DNA of 64,000 nt from Ephydatia muelleri (lineage: Eukaryota > Porifera > Demospongiae > Spongillida > Spongillidae), in NCBI GenBank assembly GCA_013339895.1, contig JABACO010000003.1, positions 7,981,662-8,045,661 on the forward strand. Reading direction: 5' to 3'. The position numbers were made by a program, and so were the translations under genes. Shown here in pieces: positions 36,801-47,740 of the stretch. How positions within the stretch are numbered: the first letter of the stretch is position 1; the number at the start of each line of letters is the position of its first letter. The notes beneath the pieces were generated by a model. That model saw only the letters and a list, made by a program, of their open reading frames with translations. It searched no databases and had not been told where the DNA came from.

Positions 36801-39689
36801 TAACATTCCGTCTGTTGATGACGTTTCTTAGCTGGAAGAGAGTCCCAGTATCCATACCTGAGCAAGAACTGTACAGCCTCTTCCATATCACCTGTGCATC
36901 AATCAACAGAAAAGGTGCAATGTCATGACCAAATTCCAAACCCTATTAGCAACCCATTCAGGTTATGCACACCTAGTTAATCAAGAAACCAGGTTACCTC
37001 CATAAAGCACATCTTTGTGTGCCAATCTTCTATCACAGGTACAAACCCCTCAAGACGTTCTTCACCATTGTCTGAGTTTGAAAGTATACTTTGGCTGCCC
37101 CGAATTCTCGCTATTGTCAGTTGATCACCACCCAAAGGAATGTAGCTAAAATTGTGTAGCTTGACTTCAACAGCTCTTGTATGTCCACCTTCTGCACAAA
37201 CATCCAACGTCTGGGAGGTTGTAGTCGTAGGAATATACCGGTGTAATCCATCTAAGATATCTATCATATCTCCTAGAACATTTTCATTTTTTAGCATCAC
37301 TCCCAATGGCACCTGTGCATTAATAATAATAAATTAGGAATGTATGTAATAGTAAGTAGGAACATACCACTTCTGATTTCAAAGCCATCTGCTTTGAGTA
37401 CAGGTGTTTGATGTGAGGTGTAGCCTCAGCTGACAAACTTTGCAGACCAGGAATACGTTGTACAAACATCCTAGCTACTAATGTTTCTAAGTTTGAAACT
37501 AACTCAGTGTTATCTCCAACAGTTGGGTAGAACATTTCAAAGTTAATACTGTCCTGAACGATCTCAATGGGGTCAGTACTTAAATGACTAAAACATATCC
37601 TGTCCTTAACAGCATAGGTATGAAAATAGTGCAAGGAAGTGGTCTGGCTGTTAAGACGCATGTCCCTAGGTTTGACATTCTTGTCAACATTATCCCCTAC
37701 CAGCCTAAATCCATACCATTCTTCATTGCCTTCATTATCTATACCTGTGGAATACAAAAACTTATAAAATGTAATATTTTTAAAGCTTCATCTTACCTGC
37801 TGGAACAGGTGTTGATTGAGGGGGATACTCATTGGGTTCAGATGGGATGTCATCACTCTCATCACTGGAAACACAAGACACTTCTGGAGTGATTGGGGAA
37901 ATGTTTCCCACAAAGCTGTGTTCACTCAACGATGGAGATGATGGTGGAGTAGATGCATAAAGATTTTCCGCTAGTGAATCTACACCAAAAGAGGAGTATG
38001 TGCTTGAAACAGAATCATTGAACATCTGAGCTGTTGGTAAGCCTGTTATGAAGCCCTGTGAAATAAATATATATAATACTTTTCCACCAATTCTTAAAGA
38101 AATTGTTCTCACATGACTGGTTGTTGTAAGCTTGCTTAGTTCTTTAACCCAACCCATAACAATATGGTCGTGGTTGGTACCTAGAACATCAAGTAGTTTA
38201 AGAGTACTAGTGATGGATAGACATAGGCCAAGTTTCTGCAGCCTTGAGTACACCTATATGATATTAATTACAATAAACAACCTGATCACCATCATTTTGC
38301 ATAATCATGCAAATACCTGTTTTGCTGCATGTCCTGAATAAAGTACCAATGATGTGAAAAAATGAGCAAGAGTACTCCTGCCATGGGATTTGACAAGAAT
38401 AGCTATAACGCCAGCTATGATGCACTGTCTCCTTGAACTGTGTTTTGGGATGCAAGCATCTAAGATGCCTAGCAGAACTGGTGCTATACGCTGTAACTCA
38501 GTGTAATGACTTTCCCAAGTACGTGTTGTAAAGAGATCTCTGTCAGAATCTGTAACTGTGACTGTACTCTCTTTGAGAACATTTTTCATCTCTACACGGA
38601 TCATCTTATGAATTCTAGCCAACAGATGCTTTCCCATCTCCTGGGATTCTAACGAATGCTGTGCAAACGCTCGCTTAAAGTTGCGACCTAATGACTTTCC
38701 AATCCGCTCCCTTTTCGGCGACAAGACGTACCTTTTCTCGCAACCATTATACGTCACAACAACCTAAATGATATGCAGACACGCATCACTATACTGTAAG
38801 ACTCATCTAACAACAGCAAAATATATACCTTAACAGCATTCGCTCCTTGTAGAGCAGCATCAGCTTTACGTTTCATGCCTTGACGGCTAATTTCAGACGT
38901 GCCTGCACCACTGCTGCTGCTAGCGCTGCTGCTACTGTGGTAAACCTTGGAAAGCTTGTACAACAGCTCTTCCTTTAAGCCAGAATATTTGGCGATGGAG
39001 TTGAAGCACTTGTTGCACAAATACCCAGAAGCATACGTCTGTGTCGCTTCGGTTTTAGCTGTCCCTGACTCACATGCTAAGTCTACTAATGCAGCTACGC
39101 AAGATGCTGACGTCAATGAAGCCAGTTGTTTTCTGCCCTGGCTTTGAAGGACGGGGGCCACGCACAGCTTGCAACGATACATATTAATACGACGATACGA
39201 TACGTGTCTAACTTAATACTTATTGATCAATTACACTCCATAAATGACGTCACGGGTGCTCTGCATTCTGATAAAATCGGTTGCTCTCAGAACGACTTTG
39301 GTTAGGCATTTTACCAGACCCTCTTTCCGCGTAGCGGTGATGTAATCCATCCGCAGCTGCGGGAATCAGGGTCTGGGTACGAGACTATGCTCAGTTGGCG
39401 TAGCTCTTCTCTTTGTACCACTGCTCTCAAGTGTGGAGGGATCATTGGCTCGTCCTGAAAGCTTCGCAATGAGTAAACTCTCCAATAGTGAACATTTTTC
39501 GACAGTACGATAACAGGTCAAACACACATAACCTTCCGCAAAAAATTTTCGCGCATCTTCATGGTCCCAACCCGACTGCGTAGCTAGATCCACCAATTTT
39601 TTGATGCAGCAAATCGTCGAAAGCGCTCCAAGCTTCTTTCTGTTCCTTCGTTGCAGAACAGGGGTTGAGCATACTTTGCAGCGGTTCAT
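30857..39689 (-). CDS. Ac1 transposase (DUF6589-like), exon 1 split by Ac2
   Basis: ATG at 39689: MNRCKVCSTPVLQRRNRKKL with a CxxC...CxxC zinc module (second pair YVCLTCY). The exon continues across the 9-bp duplication of Ac2 at 33962 (SGTKRRATPTEHAAAVKV). Further exons are 33880-33440 (LSPSKEALGKSLG; LYLGHAAKQV), 33385-33246 (YNRLQKLGICLS), an acidic Ser-rich linker (33190-32990), 32770-32302 (GFRIVGDNIDKTVRPRDMR, SLHYFHSYAVKDRV), 32223-31909 (LIGGDQLTAARVRG, VVEDWHTKMCF), and 31838-30857 (GDGFRVLRCWKFFF, DLHMEHLNRL, HLGANKTPSAI). The acidic residues in GDNID, GGDQLT and EDWH are candidate metal ligands of an RNase-H-like core. Apart from Ac2, one linker exon (about 33190) shows a TAG, possibly a splice misreading. 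Split by Ac2 it cannot be expressed normally. Confidence 0.8.
34098..34105. promoter_or_regulatory. TGACGTCA (CRE/bZIP) in the Ac2 left terminal repeat
   Basis: Perfect CRE palindrome 55 bp before the helicase ATG. The mirrored copy is at 39245-39252. Confidence 0.45.
34161..35590 (+). CDS. Ac2 RecQ-type DNA helicase, intact
   Basis: Exons 34161-34412, 34471-34694 and 34753-35590 join in frame to 437 residues with no break. Motifs: LRENQ (motif 0), LPTGSGKS (Walker A), DEVH in VVDEVHCVPKW (motif II, Val instead of Ala and CVPKW instead of the RecQ CISQW), MTATAT (III), RVIIYCRRCEEC, FGMGIDC (V), QECGRAGRNG (VI). The Cys-rich tail CKCCDVCAAKCKCTTHSCDC is as in Ac1. Intron positions equal those of Ac1 (after KDQ and inside the last Trp codon of exon 2). 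The start codon lies 9 bp inside the end of the terminal repeat. The protein is about 60 percent identical by eye to Ac1 helicase in the motif-rich part. Confidence 0.93.
35906..39182 (-). CDS. Ac2 transposase (DUF6589-like), one apparent frameshift
   Basis: ATG 39182: MYRCKLCVAPVLQSQGRKQL, CxxC zinc module with second pair YLCNKC. Exons: 39182-38829; 38763-38322 (LSPKRERIGKSLGRN, LYSGHAAKQ); 38253-38114 (YSRLQKLGLCLS); 38056-37797 (acidic/Ser linker); 37744-37369 (GFRLVGDNVDKNVKPRDMR, SLHYFHTYAVKDRI); 37314-37000 (PLGGDQLTIARIRG, VIEDWHTKMCF); about 36944-35906 (GTLFQLRNVINRRNV, GDGNRVLRCWKYFLLFF, DLHMEHLNKLLKG, HLGANKTPQAI, stop near 35906). Around 36643-36655 the frame slips by one base relative to the Ac1 alignment (STDKL / AEVKSL). 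Otherwise whole, roughly 1000 residues. Predicted DDE/D strand transfer on the element's own ends in the nucleus; catalytic assignment is inference from conservation among Ac1, Ac2 and Ac3. Confidence 0.85.
39245..39252. promoter_or_regulatory. TGACGTCA in the Ac2 right terminal repeat
   Basis: Mirror of 34098-34105, 62 bp before the transposase ATG on the minus strand. Confidence 0.45.
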
Positions 39690-39726
39690 CGCAATTAAGT
39701 TGTGTGGTTGCAAATGAGCACGGACA

Positions 39727-39734
39727 TTACGTAA
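39727..39734. promoter_or_regulatory. TTACGTAA in the Ac1 right terminal repeat
   Basis: Mirror of 28789-28796, 38 bp before the Ac1 transposase ATG on the minus strand. Confidence 0.4.
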
Positions 39735-40473
39735 ATCTAAATTTAGATGTAAACTTCCGTCCTCAAAAATCAAGGACGCTGGAACAAAAATGTTCGACGA
39801 TATTCCCAGACCCACCTGTCGTAGTGTAAGCGATAAACACTTACGTCATGGTGGGTCTGGGTACGAGACTATAATGCATTATGGTGAAGCTATTATATTT
39901 ATTGTATACAAGACGTCGTCATGGACACTTTTGACCTATATAGTGGGTTGTTTTCACTTGAAGTTTATTGTAAACAGTGTTCGTTTAGCCTGCATGCAGC
40001 TCGATGAATGAAGCGCGTAGGCTAGGCACGTGCACTGATACGCTTACACGCAGGGATAAAAATGATTCGTTAGCACTTTCCAGTACAGCTACGACCTACG
40101 TAGGCTTCTCAGTCTTACCTAGATCGATTAACATCAAGTCTGAATGTGCCGCATTTTCAATATTTGTCTGCATGTGTGCGTCGATCAATACACGAAAAGC
40201 GCTCAACTGCGAAGTACTCTCTGGGACTTCGCCAATGGAAGAGCGCTATCACAATATATACTTACATTAAGGAAAGCTTTGTCTACACATCGGGGCGCTG
40301 CTCAGTCTACCACTAGGCCAAAGCCCTGCATCAGGGTCAAAGCACCCCCCCCTCCCATGTTATGGCATCAGGCCCAACCCCTGTCTCTGCACACAGTGTG
40401 TGGTTTGTGTGAACATAGATACATGTAATGTGCAGTTAAAATATGCACAATTTGTGCTATTGCTAGTTAGCAA

Positions 40474-40905
40474 TTAGAGTTTACATGTACTGTGGCTGCA
40501 CCAATACGTATGTCTGGTATGCTTTGCTTCACCTCTTCCGAGGTTCCAAATAGTGTCAGTGGGAAGGCCTGTTCTGGCAGCTACTGTACATGGCTGCACC
40601 AATGTGGGTGTTATATTTGGCTGGATTGTAGCCACATAGCTCCACCATACCAGGGGTAGAAAGGTGGAGCGGAAGCTCTTAGATGTGAGTGTTCTCCCAT
40701 CTTTGAAGTGGAAGAGGGGTGAGGAGTGAGTGGAACAGTGACAACATTCTCTGTAGGCCTCCATTGCTGGAACTGGACACATGTGCCTGCCTTTGGTACG
40801 CTGAACACACCTGCCCATCTGGTTGGTTTTGGACCACTTGATGAAGAAGTGCATGCCCTCCGGACCAGCAGACATCTTGCCTGGTAGGTTGGAACCTAGT
40901 GTCAA
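40474..40905 (-). pseudogene. Tyrosine-recombinase fossil in copy B
   Basis: Same remnant as in copies A and C: C-terminal part of a DIRS/Ngaro- or Crypton-type tyrosine recombinase (WSKTNQMGR strand, RTGLPTDTIWNLGRG helix). Incomplete and old. No neighbouring reverse transcriptase or other partner domain was seen in the carrier. Confidence 0.55.
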
Positions 40906-41775
40906 AACTCTGATTGAGTAAATTCACTGAGCCTGAGGTGGATGACTCCAGATGGTCAGTCTCAACATTGGGTTCCTGGACCCTGCTGTTCTTCACCAGT
41001 ACAAAAAATAGATACAGGATTGTCATCTCCATAGAAACAGTTCCAAACAGACTTTTAAAACAGAGCTCTCTTATTGAACCCTAGAACAACAAAGTACCAG
41101 GACATTATGCAACAGACTAAAATGCCTCTACTACTAGGCCAAAGGCTTTGCATCAGGCCACTCACCCCCCTCCCATCATGTACTTGATTGTGAAGTTTAT
41201 GGCATCAGGACTAATGCTCCCATGCATGCCATCACCATCGCTGCACACAATGTGTGGTTTGTATATAGGTGCTACACATATAAAGTGTGTGCTTTTAAGA
41301 CATAGGTACGCAGTTTGTTCTCTTAGAACTGGAAGTTACCAGGCAGCCTAACATCAGATTAGCTAACCACAGTTTACATAGCATACAATGGACCTACCAC
41401 ATAATGAAATTATCTTCAAGAGCCATACAATTGTAATTCAGTACAATTGTAATTCAGTACATGCATGTACTTGTGCAAGGGTCCAGGTTTTAGTCAACTT
41501 CAATTCCATCTGAATAGTTATCCTCATCTTCACTCTCCTCATCTTTGCCTACGTGTTCATCACCGCCTGTACCACCCTGGACCTACAATGTACCTAACTG
41601 TACATAGGCCTATACTAGTACCCTGCATGGACCTAGTCTGGGGACCAGACGACTGGCTTTCAGCAGTCAGTCTGGCCAAGTGCGTATATCAAACTTGTTC
41701 TGGTTGTTTATGTCGATTGTTTGTGTTGATATGAAATTCATCGTGCAATGAAAAAGTTAATTGACCACGGCTATT

Positions 41776-41781
41776 CACGTG
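41776..41781. promoter_or_regulatory. CACGTG E-box near the Ac3 left terminal repeat
   Basis: Lies just before the helicase start. A CACGTG also occurs at 49008-49013, 22 bp before the transposase ATG at 48986. Confidence 0.35.
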
Positions 41782-41782
41782 C

Positions 41783-43233
41783 GTGAAGATAAAGGTCAGG
41801 GCCAGAACAGAAATGAATGTGACAGTCTTAGCGAACTCTGCTGCTCAAGCGCTAGGTTATAGTTCTTTGAAGGAACATCAAATTGAGGTGGTATTGGCTG
41901 TTGCTGGAGGGCGAGATGTGTTTGCAGTCCTTCCAACAGGTTATGGGAAAAGCCTCTGCTACGCGTGTCTACCAGGACTGTTCGATAGTATGCTTGACCC
42001 GCACGTTCATGCTCGGTCTATTGTTGTAGTCCTTACTCCTCTGACAGCAATAATTGAAGACCAGGTAATGAAATCTATTAATCAATTCATTAAAAGTGAA
42101 GTTGATAGATCATTATTTCCAGGTGGCATCTTTTTCATCCAGGGGGTTAGAGACTGGCTACATCACTAGTACCGCCGATGCAGCAATGATAGAAAAAGTT
42201 GTTAATGGAAGGTGTCAATTGGTATTTTTCACTCCAGAGGCACTGCTTGAAAGTAGAAAATGGAGCAGACTTCTGCAAAGCGAGGAGTACTCCACACGAG
42301 TGAAGGTCCTAGTTATTGATGAAGCACACACAGTTAAGAAGTGGTATGTGACAGTATTTGCACGATGATGTGTTTTATTGAACTTCTATCCATTACCTGT
42401 TAGGGGAGAAACATTTCGGCAAACTTTAATGAGTGTTGGAGAAATTCGAAGCCTTTTGCCAGAGAATGTTGCCATACTGGCATTAACAGCTACTGCTACT
42501 ACACAGCTCCATAGACAAGTAACCAGCATTATCGGACTGAGAGACCCTGTTGTAGTATCTATCTCAGCATGCAGGAAGAACGTCTGTTATGCTGTTTCCA
42601 GTCACAGTACCATCTTTGAGACATTCAATCCATTGCTAGAGAAGATAAAGTTACTAAAAGTGTCTCTACATCGAGTTATTATATACTGCAGGCGTTTGAA
42701 AGACTGTTCTATGCTGTACAAGTTTTTTTAAAAAGGATTGGGAGAGAACTTTACAGATCCTGCTGGTGCTCCTGATTTGTCCAGATTCAGGCTCGTGGAC
42801 ATGTTTACCAGCTGTACTGATGACGATGTGAAAAAGCAGATCTTGCACTCATTTTCCGTACCATCCAAATTGAGAATTGTTATTGCAACATCATCTTTTG
42901 GAATGGGGATTGATTGTCCTGACATCAGAGAAATAGTACATTTAGGTGCCCCAGCTGACTTAGAAACTTACATTCAAGAGACTGGCAGAGGTGGTAGAGA
43001 TGGTAATATCACATTTGCTAAACTCTTAACAGTAAATCGTCAGAACAGGTTTTGTGAACAAAGTATGCTTGGCTATCAAAAAAAACACTTCAATGTGTCG
43101 TCGAGACCTTCTCTTTAGGGATACTGATCATTATGAACATATGGACATGGGAAAAAAGTGTCTTTGCTGTGACATATGTGCAGTAACATGTGACTGTGGT
43201 GTATGCGAACTAACACAAATGTACATACTTTAG
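41783..43233 (+). pseudogene. Ac3 RecQ-type helicase, one stop and one frameshift
   Basis: Exons about 41783-42064 (ATG at 41783 or 41813; the latter matches the Ac1/Ac2 start better), 42123-42343 and 42414-43233. Motifs: LKEHQ, LPTGYGKS (Tyr in Walker A), DEAH in VIDEAHTVKKW, LTATAT, RVIIYCRR, FGMGIDC, QETGRGGRDG (motif VI). Intron sites equal those of Ac1/Ac2. A TAA interrupts the frame in a T run at about 42730 (KFF, stop, KGLGENF). A one-base slip in an A run near 43083 separates the Cys tail (KCLCCDICAVTCDCGVC, stop 43231-43233). Inactive as it stands, though readable otherwise, so the damage is recent. Confidence 0.85.
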
Positions 43234-45711
43234 GTGATGTGCTTCTCAATCCATGCATTGAGTTCACTATAACTCAACATATGTAGTGGATCACGTGGGT
43301 TAGTGTTTTGTGCCTACGACTGTGACCAAGGGAAACAATGGGTGCTAATTCTGTCAGAAGTATCTTCATGTCCTGCTCTGCTTTTTGTCGGTTATGCACT
43401 CCTTTTAACTGTGATATTTTGCACTCTTCATCAAAGTTTCTTAAAAATGGTGAAATTGCACCAAGCGCTTGTGCTACCCTCTGCATGGCACTTGCTGACT
43501 TGTTAGCACCTAAACCACTGATGGACTGTTTCAAAATACGATTTAAATGTTCCATGTGGAGGTCATTAGGTATATTGTGGCCTGGCTGTCCTTTAACATT
43601 TATAAATCGACCCCAAATCAATTGTCCAGCTTCCTGTGGTGGGAGAATATAATCGTGTTGAAGTAACAGGTTAAATGCCTCAATTGCATAGTTTTTGCAT
43701 CCAGAGCTGGCAAAGATCGGCAGCATGTATCTCCAACAACGCAGCACCCTATTCCCGTCTCCTTCCCTTATAGCGTCAGAATACTCGAGATATAAACATC
43801 CAAGACTTGATAGCTGAATTGAATACTGCCTTACTTTGTCATCTGTATCCTTGTACACAAAGTTATTGAAGTTGAGGCTCAGCTCATCCACAATTCTCAA
43901 TGTTAGCATTTTCAGTACATTTGTTCTAAAATCATCTGGTTGCATCCAAAGTAAATGAGCATCTGGCAAAATGCTGCTGTCAGGAGCTTGGTCTGCATTG
44001 GTCATTCCAAGAATGTTCATAGCTAATGCAACTATGTGCGATTCAATAACTAATACAAAAAAATCATCACATGCATTATAATTTTTCATAGGGTCTTTGA
44101 CAACATTTGTACGGTGAATTACATTTCGTAGTTGGAAAAGTGTACCATGTTCTGCTGATGATTTTGGATTGTAGTAATATTTCCATATTACCTGTACGAA
44201 TAGAAGAAGTTTAACTCTGAATCTTTGCTTATATATGTTTAAGCTTACCCTTAAGAAGTTCACCTTTGTGTGCCAGTCCTCTATGACAGGCTCAATTCCC
44301 ATAAACCTTTTGTGAGGTGTTTGGCTATTTAGCTTATTGTCAATTGCGCTCCTCGCTCGTGCACAGGTTAGCTGATCTCCACCAAAAAGGATTGTATGCA
44401 ATGAAGTTTGATCTACATCAACCGTTTCACCAGTGCTAAGTACTTGTTCTTGTATATCAGGGACTGCTGGAACATAGTGATGAATATGATTTACTATGCC
44501 AATCATGTCTGATGCCTTGTTCTCATTTTTGAGCAGTATTCCCAATTGAACCTATAGTTATGAAAAAATCAATAAGGATCAACATACAAATATTTTACGT
44601 GTGATGATCCTCACCACAAGAGACTTGGATGACATCTCTTTATAATAAGGGTGTTTTATGTGCCATTGTATCAATTCCTGAAATGAAAGACGGAAGAACT
44701 TTAGATTGTTTGTCAATATTCTTGATACAAGAAAAGCAACATTCTCTTTCAGTATTTGGTCATCATTTAATGATGGAAGAAGTGTTGCTGCAATTTCTGT
44801 CTTATCTGGCATGCTGGTGAAATGCATTTCATCTCTGGGAATACAAACCCTACTTTGTACTGCAAATAAGTGAAAATAGTGAAGAGAATTGTTTTTTCTA
44901 TCCAAACGCATGTACCGACTGCACACAGTTTTATCAATGTTGTCACCACAAATGCGGTATCCCAAGTTGTGAGATCTTTTGGCACCATCTGAGTCTTCTG
45001 TTGTTACTTCACTATCATCCAGCAATTGATCTTGTTGTTCATGAGTGATATCAATGGTCGCTTCACTGCTACCACTACAAGATTCTGTAAGACTGTCACT
45101 AGAATCTTTATCATGCATGCATGTTCTTTCATTGCATGAAACATCTTTTTGTGATCCCGTTATTTCACCATCATCATCTTCACATTCAATATCAATACTT
45201 TTACTATGATTGTCTCTGAGTTTCTCCATTATATCCTCTTCACTGCAACTACATGTAGACTCACATTCTTCACTTGTACAATCATCTTCAATGTCACATT
45301 CAGTATCAGTACCATTTTCATCACCACAGTGCAAAAAGTTAGATATACGATACGGTATATTTTTGGTTATATTTGAGAATACGCCAAAATATACGCCTGA
45401 GTACTATATTGAAATATAAGACGGCGTTTATTCAAGAATCCGCAAGTGTTAAATACGTCACTGTTTATATAGGCACAATTAAGTGTACAAAATATACCCC
45501 CGTAAGTATATTTATATCATACCACCGTGTATATTCAAGTTTCACATATTCTGTGTGTATATTTGTCTGCGAGTTATCAATTCCTGTATAAGCGTTCATA
45601 AGCATCTAATTACTAAGGAGCTGGCGCTTGCCTTTAGTACTTAGCATGCGACAGTCAGTACAAACCGAACTTGACACGCTCAATGCCGAAGTCGGAATTC
45701 GATACTGATGG

Positions 45712-46010
45712 ACATCTGCCTGTGTGTATATGTGTATGTGGACATCTGTCTGTGTGTGTGTGTCTGTGCATATGCGTGTGTGTGGACATCTGTCTGTGTA
45801 TACGTGTGTGTGGACATCTGTCTGTATGCGTGTGTGTGGACATCTGTCTGTATACGTGTGTGTGGACATCTGTCTGTATGCGTGTGTGTGGACATCGACC
45901 TGTCATGTGTGTACGTGCGACTGTGCATGTGTCCGTCTGTGTGTTGTGTGTTTATGCGTGTGCGTGGACATGTGTGTCCGCGAGTGTGTGGACATGTACG
46001 TGCAAGTGTG
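45712..46010. repeat. TGTGTGGACATCTGTCTG minisatellite
   Basis: About nine units of 26-32 bp, e.g. GTGTGTGGACATCTGTCTGT followed by ATGCG or ATACG, decaying toward 46010. No credible gene. Confidence 0.85.
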
Positions 46011-46329
46011 TGTCATTACAATTTTGAAATGTTAATGTGTACCATTTTTATTCTTACCATTATTGTTCAATTTGAAATGGATATACAGTACATAATGATA
46101 TGGAAAGTATGGTATAGAGGTTGTGCAATAGCGTCATAAATCGTCATCAATAGCAACCTTTGCTAAGCGCCATTTTGAGTGTCAAAAGCACACACGTGTC
46201 TATCCGTAATAGAGTGATTGGAGGTTCCTGACTAACCGTTTGAGCCATTTCGTGTGATTAAATGCAGCTAGAAAGTACGACCAAATACTCTGAGTATTAC
46301 TATTAGCTTCATGACACTGCCAAACAGCG

Positions 46330-46780
46330 TTACAAGGTAAAATTGGAGCTGGTTGGTGCGCTTGAAGACCCGTATGTTGCGTATGAGAGATTGTTAGTGT
46401 AGATTGGAATAATTGGCCTCAGGTTCCGATAGCTGTAGCAAAGACTCTGCAGCATCAATTTTTTTTTTACCAACTTCCTTTTTATCACCTCCAATGTTCT
46501 GTGGAATCTGTTCATATCATGCACACGCTTCCTCTTCCAAGGGCTCTTCATGTGCTCGAATAAGGAAGGAACATAATCAGGGGATAGGAGGTTGTTGCTC
46601 TATTCCCCCGAAACGAAGTGTACGCTACATATCCACGGGTACTCATTTGGAATCCAATCTTTGCGCCGGCCCCACTGCTGCTATCCACTGGGACTTACGT
46701 TCTTCATCTTGAGGAAAATGAACGCCCGAACCTTTAATGAAACGATTACTGCATCCAACTGCACAACAAGCCTTGCCCAT
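46330..46780 (-). pseudogene. THAP zinc-finger protein, short and broken
   Basis: ATG at 46780: MGKACCAVGCSNRFIKGSG and VHFPQDEERKSQWIAAVG give the first half of a THAP domain (C2CH, the CxxxC pair plus the conserved Phe-Pro and Trp). A stop follows KWVPVDM at about 46630, and a further block (SLFEHMKSPWKRKRVHDMNR, then RKLVKKKLMLQSL) reads in another frame to about 46330. THAP domains bind DNA and are found in P-element and Kolobok transposases and in host proteins. Here it is probably the element's own DNA-binding protein or a captured host exon. Confidence 0.6.
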
Positions 46781-47199
46781 ACAATTGCTTTTGACACTCA
46801 AAATGGCGGTTAACACAAATAACGTCACTTCGCTCCGCCCATTGCACAACCTCTATTGTTTTTTACAATTTCATGTAACATTGAAGATTTCTGCCAGTTC
46901 AAGAAATAGGTGATAGTCTTACTTGTAGTGCTGTTATCGTTGTTATTTACTATTTATAACCAAATTTTAAAGTGCACCAATTAGAGTATGCCATTGCACG
47001 TGATGGCTAATTTTGGCGGGTTCCTGTGTGAGTGCATGGCCTGGAAAGGTACGTGACTTTGCTTATCACGTTTGTGTTATTTTGGGGATGCGTTTGTGAT
47101 GTAGTACATCAGCCTCATCAACCTGCTGAAAGCAAGCCTAGTATACAGTAAGCGACTCTGAACTATTTGTGTGCAATGCACTTTATTGGGGTTGGTCTC

Positions 47200-47640
47200 C
47201 GGTTATTACAAGCGGCCGATTCTGCTGAGGTAAGTTACACAGTGGCAAGTATGACCATTTCAATTGATGCCAAATGTTATTGTTCTCGTCTTTATCAGGT
47301 CACATAGTACGTGGGGACCGCTGTCTCAAGGACTATGGGTTTCGGCTATCACAAGCGCGGGTCGATTCTGCTGAGGTAAGTACGCAATGGCTTTGCTAAC
47401 TTCATTTTGCTTTTCTGCAGCGTTTCTATTCGAACTGGTAAGTATGCTGGGGGCACTAAAATGTATTTTTCTTTTGTGCGCATTTGGTTAGTCAGCACCA
47501 ACAAGTCCATCACTAGAGGTAAGTATGGCCATTTCAATTGGCGCCAAATGTTATTATATTCTCATCTTTATCAGGTCACACTAAGTTAGTACTTGGGAAC
47601 CGCTGTCTTAAGGCACTATGGTGTTTGAATATTTGTGTTT
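47200..47640. repeat. Tandemly duplicated block with splice-donor-like junctions
   Basis: ATTCTGCTGAGGTAAGT occurs at about 47219 and 47365. AAGTATG.CCATTTCAATTG through GGTCACA occurs at about 47246 and 47521. Period about 140-275 bp, with GGTAAGT at several unit edges. A G homopolymer follows at 47711-47740. Confidence 0.65.
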
Positions 47641-47709
47641 GGTGTTGTACCACTTATATGTGCGAAGAAAAGTTTTATAAACCAAGCAGATGCAAAGGGG
47701 GAGTGGGGA

Positions 47710-47740
<31 letters not shown>

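Larger units (their letters stand above)
33963..39387 (+). mobile_element. Ac2: young helicase-bearing transposon, 5425 bp
   Basis: Terminal repeats of about 190 bp (33963-34152 and 39196-39387) that I can align with one or two differences. The first 19 bases equal those of Ac1 and the rest differs, so Ac1 and Ac2 are separate families sharing end recognition. Perfect 9-bp duplication TGCTCAGTT at 33954-33962 and 39388-39396. It is inserted in exon 1 of the Ac1 transposase. Convergent helicase (plus) and transposase (minus). Nearly identical arms and near-intact genes point to a recent insertion. Confidence 0.95.
28643..39871 (+). mobile_element. Ac1: helicase-bearing transposon (AcademH-like), split by Ac2
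   Basis: Both ends begin TAGTCTCGTACCCAGACCC; terminal repeats of about 155-160 bp (28643-28804 and 39716-39871) with a 10-bp indel. Perfect 9-bp target duplication TAATGCATT at 28634-28642 and 39872-39880. The carrier copies A (18671) and C (56385) show the empty site with one TAATGCATT. Length without Ac2 is 5795 bp. The helicase gene runs from the left end and the transposase gene from the right end, convergent, meeting near 30.3-30.9 kb. Helicase plus large transposase is the layout of AcademH; the assignment is from gene content, not search. Confidence 0.9.

Noticed and set aside
45325-45340. True V(D)J recombination signal
   Set aside because: The CACAGTG match is at a transposon end with no 12/23 spacer and nonamer; likely shared CAC-end convention or chance.
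45606-46139. Open frames on both strands across the GGACATCTGTCTG repeat
   Set aside because: Low-complexity minisatellite translation with no domain.
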